Positions 60,096 through 64,000 of a stretch of DNA of 64,000 bases are shown piece after piece; the first letter of the stretch is position 1; each line of letters begins with the position of its first letter. Under the pieces are notes generated by a model, which saw nothing but the letters and a program-made list of their open reading frames with translations, did not search any database and was not told the DNA's origin. The stretch lies in contig CP114124.1 in the NCBI GenBank assembly GCA_029959195.1, forward strand, positions 1,550,001-1,614,000, given 5' to 3'. A program made the position numbers and the translations under genes. This stretch comes from Dictyophora rubrovolvata. Taxonomy: Eukaryota; Basidiomycota; Agaricomycetes; Phallales; Phallaceae.

Positions 60096-60794
60096 AATTA
60101 CAAATTGGCTTAATAGGAGATTTTGCCTAGGTCATGGCTTGTGATTGAGATCGGTTCAGGGCCCGAGAGAAGCGCTGGAAAAACAATCATGGTGAATGTT
60201 CAGCGATGCAAGTGCTCGGCGCGGTGGATGGATCGAAGGCAGCATCGCGTGCACATGGTTGCGGATCGAACTTCTGATATTGCATCAATAATTGTCTTGA
60301 AATTTGAATTTACACAGAGTTACTGCGGGTTTCTGTGGACATCAACTGAGGCTGATGGACCATTCGGAAAGGGAACGCTCGTCAACACTGGGCCTGCAGC
60401 CGGAAGCTCCAATTGGAAACGACACCAATTGATAAGAATCTGGCACCGTTGTTGTGGTATGCTCTTGATGTTAGTTCACTGGGTCAAGTGAGTTCGCAAT
60501 AATCGTGATTGATTTCCGAAGGACGCAATCGTAACTCAGTGGAGTCGTCGGAATACACTCATAGCCGAGTTTGACATGCAGAAGTATGCAGTAGTACAGA
60601 GTTATGCTGTGTTTTCGACTTTCAATGCAGCAACGAATGAAACGCGTCGGATGGCACAATCCCGAGCTCCGCTGGTGCGATTACGTCATTCAACAACTTC
60701 AGCCATTCAACCTTCCTCGTCTTTCTTTTTTCTTGCTTTTCCACTGATTCAAACATTGCGGGCCTTTGTTGTTGATAACTCAAACCTTATACCG
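60096..60794. other. divergent promoter region, regulator copy 2 and DGA1
   Basis: About 700 bp without a recognisable gene. An open frame continues upstream from the DGA1 start to 60576, but it lacks family similarity and is taken as untranslated leader. Confidence 0.45.
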
Positions 60795-62652
60795 ATGTCT
60801 AAGGAACTCCGAAGTACGAGCTCTCAATTCAATACTCATACAACTTTTAGCTTACTCCCTCCTGCTCCAGGAACGGTTTCCCGCATCAATTTGAATAAAC
60901 TAAATCCCTCGCTAACTTATCATGTACCGAACATCACCATCGAATTTGCTCCTGCACGAATTCCTCGGAAGAGACGCTTACAGACAGCCGCTGTCGCTCT
61001 TTGGGCTGTTCTACTTCCCATTACACTCTCCATTTTCTTGCTTCTATGGTTTGTCGTGATTACATGTTTTACTTGTGAATAGTTGTTTAAAAGCCATTCG
61101 TAGCTCAATTCCCTTGTTATGGCCTATCATCGCTCTTTATTCTCTTTGGATTTGCGTGGACCGGGCTCCTGAGCGTGGAGGACGCCCCGTCCAATGGATG
61201 CGTAAACTAGGTTTGTGGAAACATTTCGCACAATATTATCCTATACTGTGCGTACCTTTATCATTTAATCTATCAGACCTTCGTAGACTATTTTCTCTTT
61301 CAGGTTGAAAAAGGTCAAAGACGCCTTGACTATTCCCATCGCATAGTGATCTTATGTTCTTTCTATGTCATAGGAAACAGATTTACCCCCTGACAGACCT
61401 TACGTATTTGGGTACCATCCCCATGGTTGGTTACGCTTGTGTTCAAGGTTATCTTTGACTGATGCTGGACCTTAATGACAGGCATAATTGGCATGTGAGC
61501 CTGAGAAACGCAAAACACCACTTTTTTTATAAAGCAGATTGAGCTGACGTACATAAATTCTCACAGGGGGGCCATAGCGAATTTTGCAACAGAAAGTAAT
61601 GTCTTCACTTGATTGGCGATATTTACTTGCTCAACAGAGAGATAGGCACCGGCTTCTCAGAACTATTCCCTAAAATCACCCCTCACCTCCTGACCCTTGC
61701 ATCGAACTTTAGGATACCCATATATCGTGATATTCTCCTTTCGTTGGGTATATGTTCAGTCAGCAAAGAGTCATGTGCCACGATCTTGCGGCAAGGAAAG
61801 GGTCAAGCAATAACTATCATCGTCGGCGGCGCGGCGGAGGTGGGTTTTCACCTTTATTTGTCGTATTCAAAACAATTCATTGGGACCACAGAGCCTTCGT
61901 GCTCGTCCAGGAATAAATGAACTGACGTTGAAAAGGAGGTAGGATTTCAAAGGCTTGACTTATTCTTATATCTGATCCGTTTACATAACAACGTTCCTGC
62001 AATAGGCTCGGTTTCATAAAACTGGCCATTCAATATGGGTAAATATAACTTTCGTTAAAGGAAACCCTTAGGTTTGTTCTCAAAATAACCTCAGTGCTGA
62101 TCTTGTCCCCGTATTCTCTTTTGGCGAAAACGATGTCTGTCATTCTTTTACATCGCTTATCACTCTTCTGACCAAGGCAAAAGATATATAATCAAATGCC
62201 GAACGAAAAAGGGACTACGCTATATGTGTTGCAAAGGGGGTTTCAATCAGTATTTGGCTTTACATTACCTCTTTTTCATGGACGTGGATTGTTGAACTGT
62301 AAGTTACCGCTCTTGTTCTTTTATGAAGATATGGGACCAAATCTCTTAGATAACTTTGGGTTGATGCCCTATCGAAGAACAATAGTCTCCGTCGGTGTGT
62401 ACTGTAACAATGTACCTAAATACTAATCTAATATACTCTTTAGTCGGAAAGCCGATTCATGTTCAGAAGAAAGAGAAACCAACGATAGAAGAAATTGAGC
62501 ATATACAAAAATTATATATTGAGGAACTCTTTCGGTATGTCCGAAACTCGACTATCTTTGGATGTTGGTGACATCCCTTGTTTAGGACTTGGGAAAAGTA
62601 CAAAGATATCTTTGCTAAAAGACGGACCCACGAACTCAGTATTATCGATTAA
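60795..62652 (+). CDS. DGA1: diacylglycerol O-acyltransferase, DGAT2 family
   Basis: DGAT2 enzymes make triacylglycerol from diacylglycerol and acyl-CoA at the ER and lipid droplets. A soluble N-terminal part is followed by a hydrophobic hairpin (AVALWAVLLPITLSIFLLL.. LWPIIALYSLWICVD). Then RPVQWMRKLGLWKHFAQYYP, and the active-site block YVFGYHPHGIIGMGAIANF with the HPHG motif. Next: NFRIPIYRDILLSLGICSVS, GQAITIIVGGAAESL, GINELTLKRR, KLAIQYGADLVPVFSFGEN, and GLMPYRRTIVSVVGKPI. It ends KRRTHELSIID. About seven introns. An earlier in-frame ATG at 60576 would add about 70 residues without family support. Confidence 0.93.
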
Positions 62653-62719
62653 TCATTTTTGGACTGTTTTGTCTTCTTGCATTACAAGCATCGTGTACGA
62701 TATTTGTTCCTTATATAGG

Positions 62720-64000
62720 TCAGTCTCCTAGTGACTCCTGGGATACTATACTCTCCATAATCTCCGCGACTCTCAGTACAACTTCGTCACTTCCCCATTG
62801 ACCGACTACACTCGTTCCAACAGGCCATCCATCATCAGCGATGGTAGGAACACTTATAGCAGGTATTCCGGCTAGTGACGCTGGGACTGTCAACACGTCT
62901 TGCACATAGGTATTGAGACCCTCGTCGGAGATTTCTGAAAATAATGGTGCTGTGCGAATGGCAGTAGGATGAAGGAGAACGTCGACACCCTCTTGGTTTG
63001 CTGGCTCTGAGGGCCGGAGCACGTTGGGCATTCGGAAAATATTATTGAAATCCCGCCTGATGAGTTTTCGTAGTTCTTGGGCTTTGAGATAGTAGTTATC
63101 AAATGCACTAGGGTTTTTACAATAAGACTAATATCGATTGCGAAATGCATCTTGTTTAACTTACTCAGCCGTTAGGGCATAGGTTCCAAGTAGTATTCTT
63201 TTTTTGACTTCAGTTGAAAACCGTATGGTGCGGGTATACGCATACAGGTTGGATGCTTTTGACAAATCCGCGTCTCCTGATAGGGGAACTGGGACTCCTG
63301 TAAAGCGATCAGACAAAGAACCATCTTAAAGAACATCCTGTTACCATACCAAAACGAATACCGTCGTATCGAGCCATATTGCTACTCGCTTCTGCGCTAG
63401 AAAGAACATAGTATGCACTTAAAGCATACTTTGTCGAGGGTAATGAAACTGGTATTAGTGAGGCTCCACGTTGTTTTAGGGCTTTGAGAATCCGACGGAA
63501 TGGTTTAATAACGGTATCACCGAGTTCCGCGGGGAAGCATTCCTTTTAACCGACATGTCAGAAACAAGGAGTCGATGCGTGTGGAGAGAGATACTTGGGG
63601 AATTCCAATGCGCAACCCAGTTAGGTCCTTCGCATCCTCTGGAATGCAGAATGGTTTACAGGCATCATGGGCGGCTCTCCTGGTTTCATCCGGGATGGAG
63701 GTTGGATCTCTTTCATCGTATCTTGCGACAACGTCTACAATATGAGGTATACACGCGGGGAGGGTATAACGGTGAAGCGACTTACCAAAAATACTTTTGA
63801 TGTTCTTCACTTCAGATGATAATATACCAACAGTGTCCAGACTATCGGCGAATGCTATTACACCCCATCTATATAATTCGAAGGTAGACTACCATTTCAT
63901 GTAGAATTACCTACCGGCTGATCAAACCATAAGACGGTTTAAACCCTGCTACGCCGCAATATGATGCTGGAAGACGCGTCGATCCACCGGTGTCGGTTCC
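62720..64000 (-). CDS. HER2: glutamyl-tRNA(Gln) amidotransferase subunit A, mitochondrial (3' part)
   Basis: GatA supplies the amidase activity that turns Glu-tRNA(Gln) into Gln-tRNA(Gln) in mitochondria. Only the C-terminal part is inside the window, and the gene continues past 64000. At the edge it reads [20 protein letters not shown] with the Gly-Gly-Ser of the amidase signature, then [10 protein letters not shown] and DSLDTVGI. Next are [11 protein letters not shown], a [24 protein letters not shown] block, [20 protein letters not shown], and the typical end [23 protein letters not shown]. Several introns. It converges on DGA1 with 67 bp between stop codons. A related fungal amidase is less likely because of the ARYDGIRFG and KKRILLGTY blocks. 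Confidence 0.88.

Noticed and set aside
60576-60794. Upstream extension of the DGAT2 start
   Set aside because: The frame is open, but the extra 70 residues have no family similarity, and the ATG at 60795 gives a normal N-terminus.

Overview
The window is nuclear DNA of a filamentous basidiomycete, most likely an Agaricomycete. Almost every gene is cut by short GT-AG introns of about 50-70 bp, genes are tightly packed on both strands, and the proteins are typical of mushroom-forming fungi (Pol delta, MED11, PDCD2/TSR4, MSC2-type zinc transporter, Zim17, Grx5, Zn2Cys6 regulators, a trichodiene-synthase-like terpene synthase and Agaricomycete-style P450s). No species can be named from sequence alone.

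Left third (1-24.7 kb) is a housekeeping block: POL3 (DNA polymerase delta, with paired ACGCGT boxes in its promoter), a HIRIP3-like histone-chaperone-type protein, VPS25 (ESCRT-II), RPL11, MED11, a ketopantoate reductase, a TSR4/PDCD2 protein, a CUE-like/CCCH/SMR-domain RNA protein, an uncharacterised coiled-coil protein, an MSC2-like zinc transporter, exosome subunit RRP45, and the convergent mitochondrial pair ZIM17 and GRX5.

Middle (24.9-53 kb) is an accessory island. A Zn2Cys6 regulator is followed by a Plavaka-like DNA transposon scrap and a Gag-only Ty1/copia fossil. Then comes what looks like a terpenoid biosynthetic gene cluster: GST, P450, SDR, a second kind of P450, a trichodiene-synthase-family terpene synthase, a multi-pass membrane protein, a second GST, a second membrane protein, another P450 paralogue, and two copies of a secreted SMP-30/gluconolactonase-like protein. 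The plausible order of work is cyclisation of farnesyl diphosphate, oxidation by P450s and the dehydrogenase, and perhaps glutathione conjugation and lactone hydrolysis outside the cell; this is inference. The island shows repeated local duplication. In one duplicated P450-lactonase unit the P450 survives and the lactonase is broken; in the other the reverse holds.

Right part (53-64 kb) returns to conserved genes: a DCR2-type phosphoesterase, a second Zn2Cys6 regulator paralogous to the first and facing it across the island, a DGAT2 acyltransferase, and the 3' part of mitochondrial GatA/HER2 running off the right edge. No rRNA, convincing tRNA or CRISPR array was seen. Exon boundaries were read by eye, so gene ends are firmer than inner splice sites.
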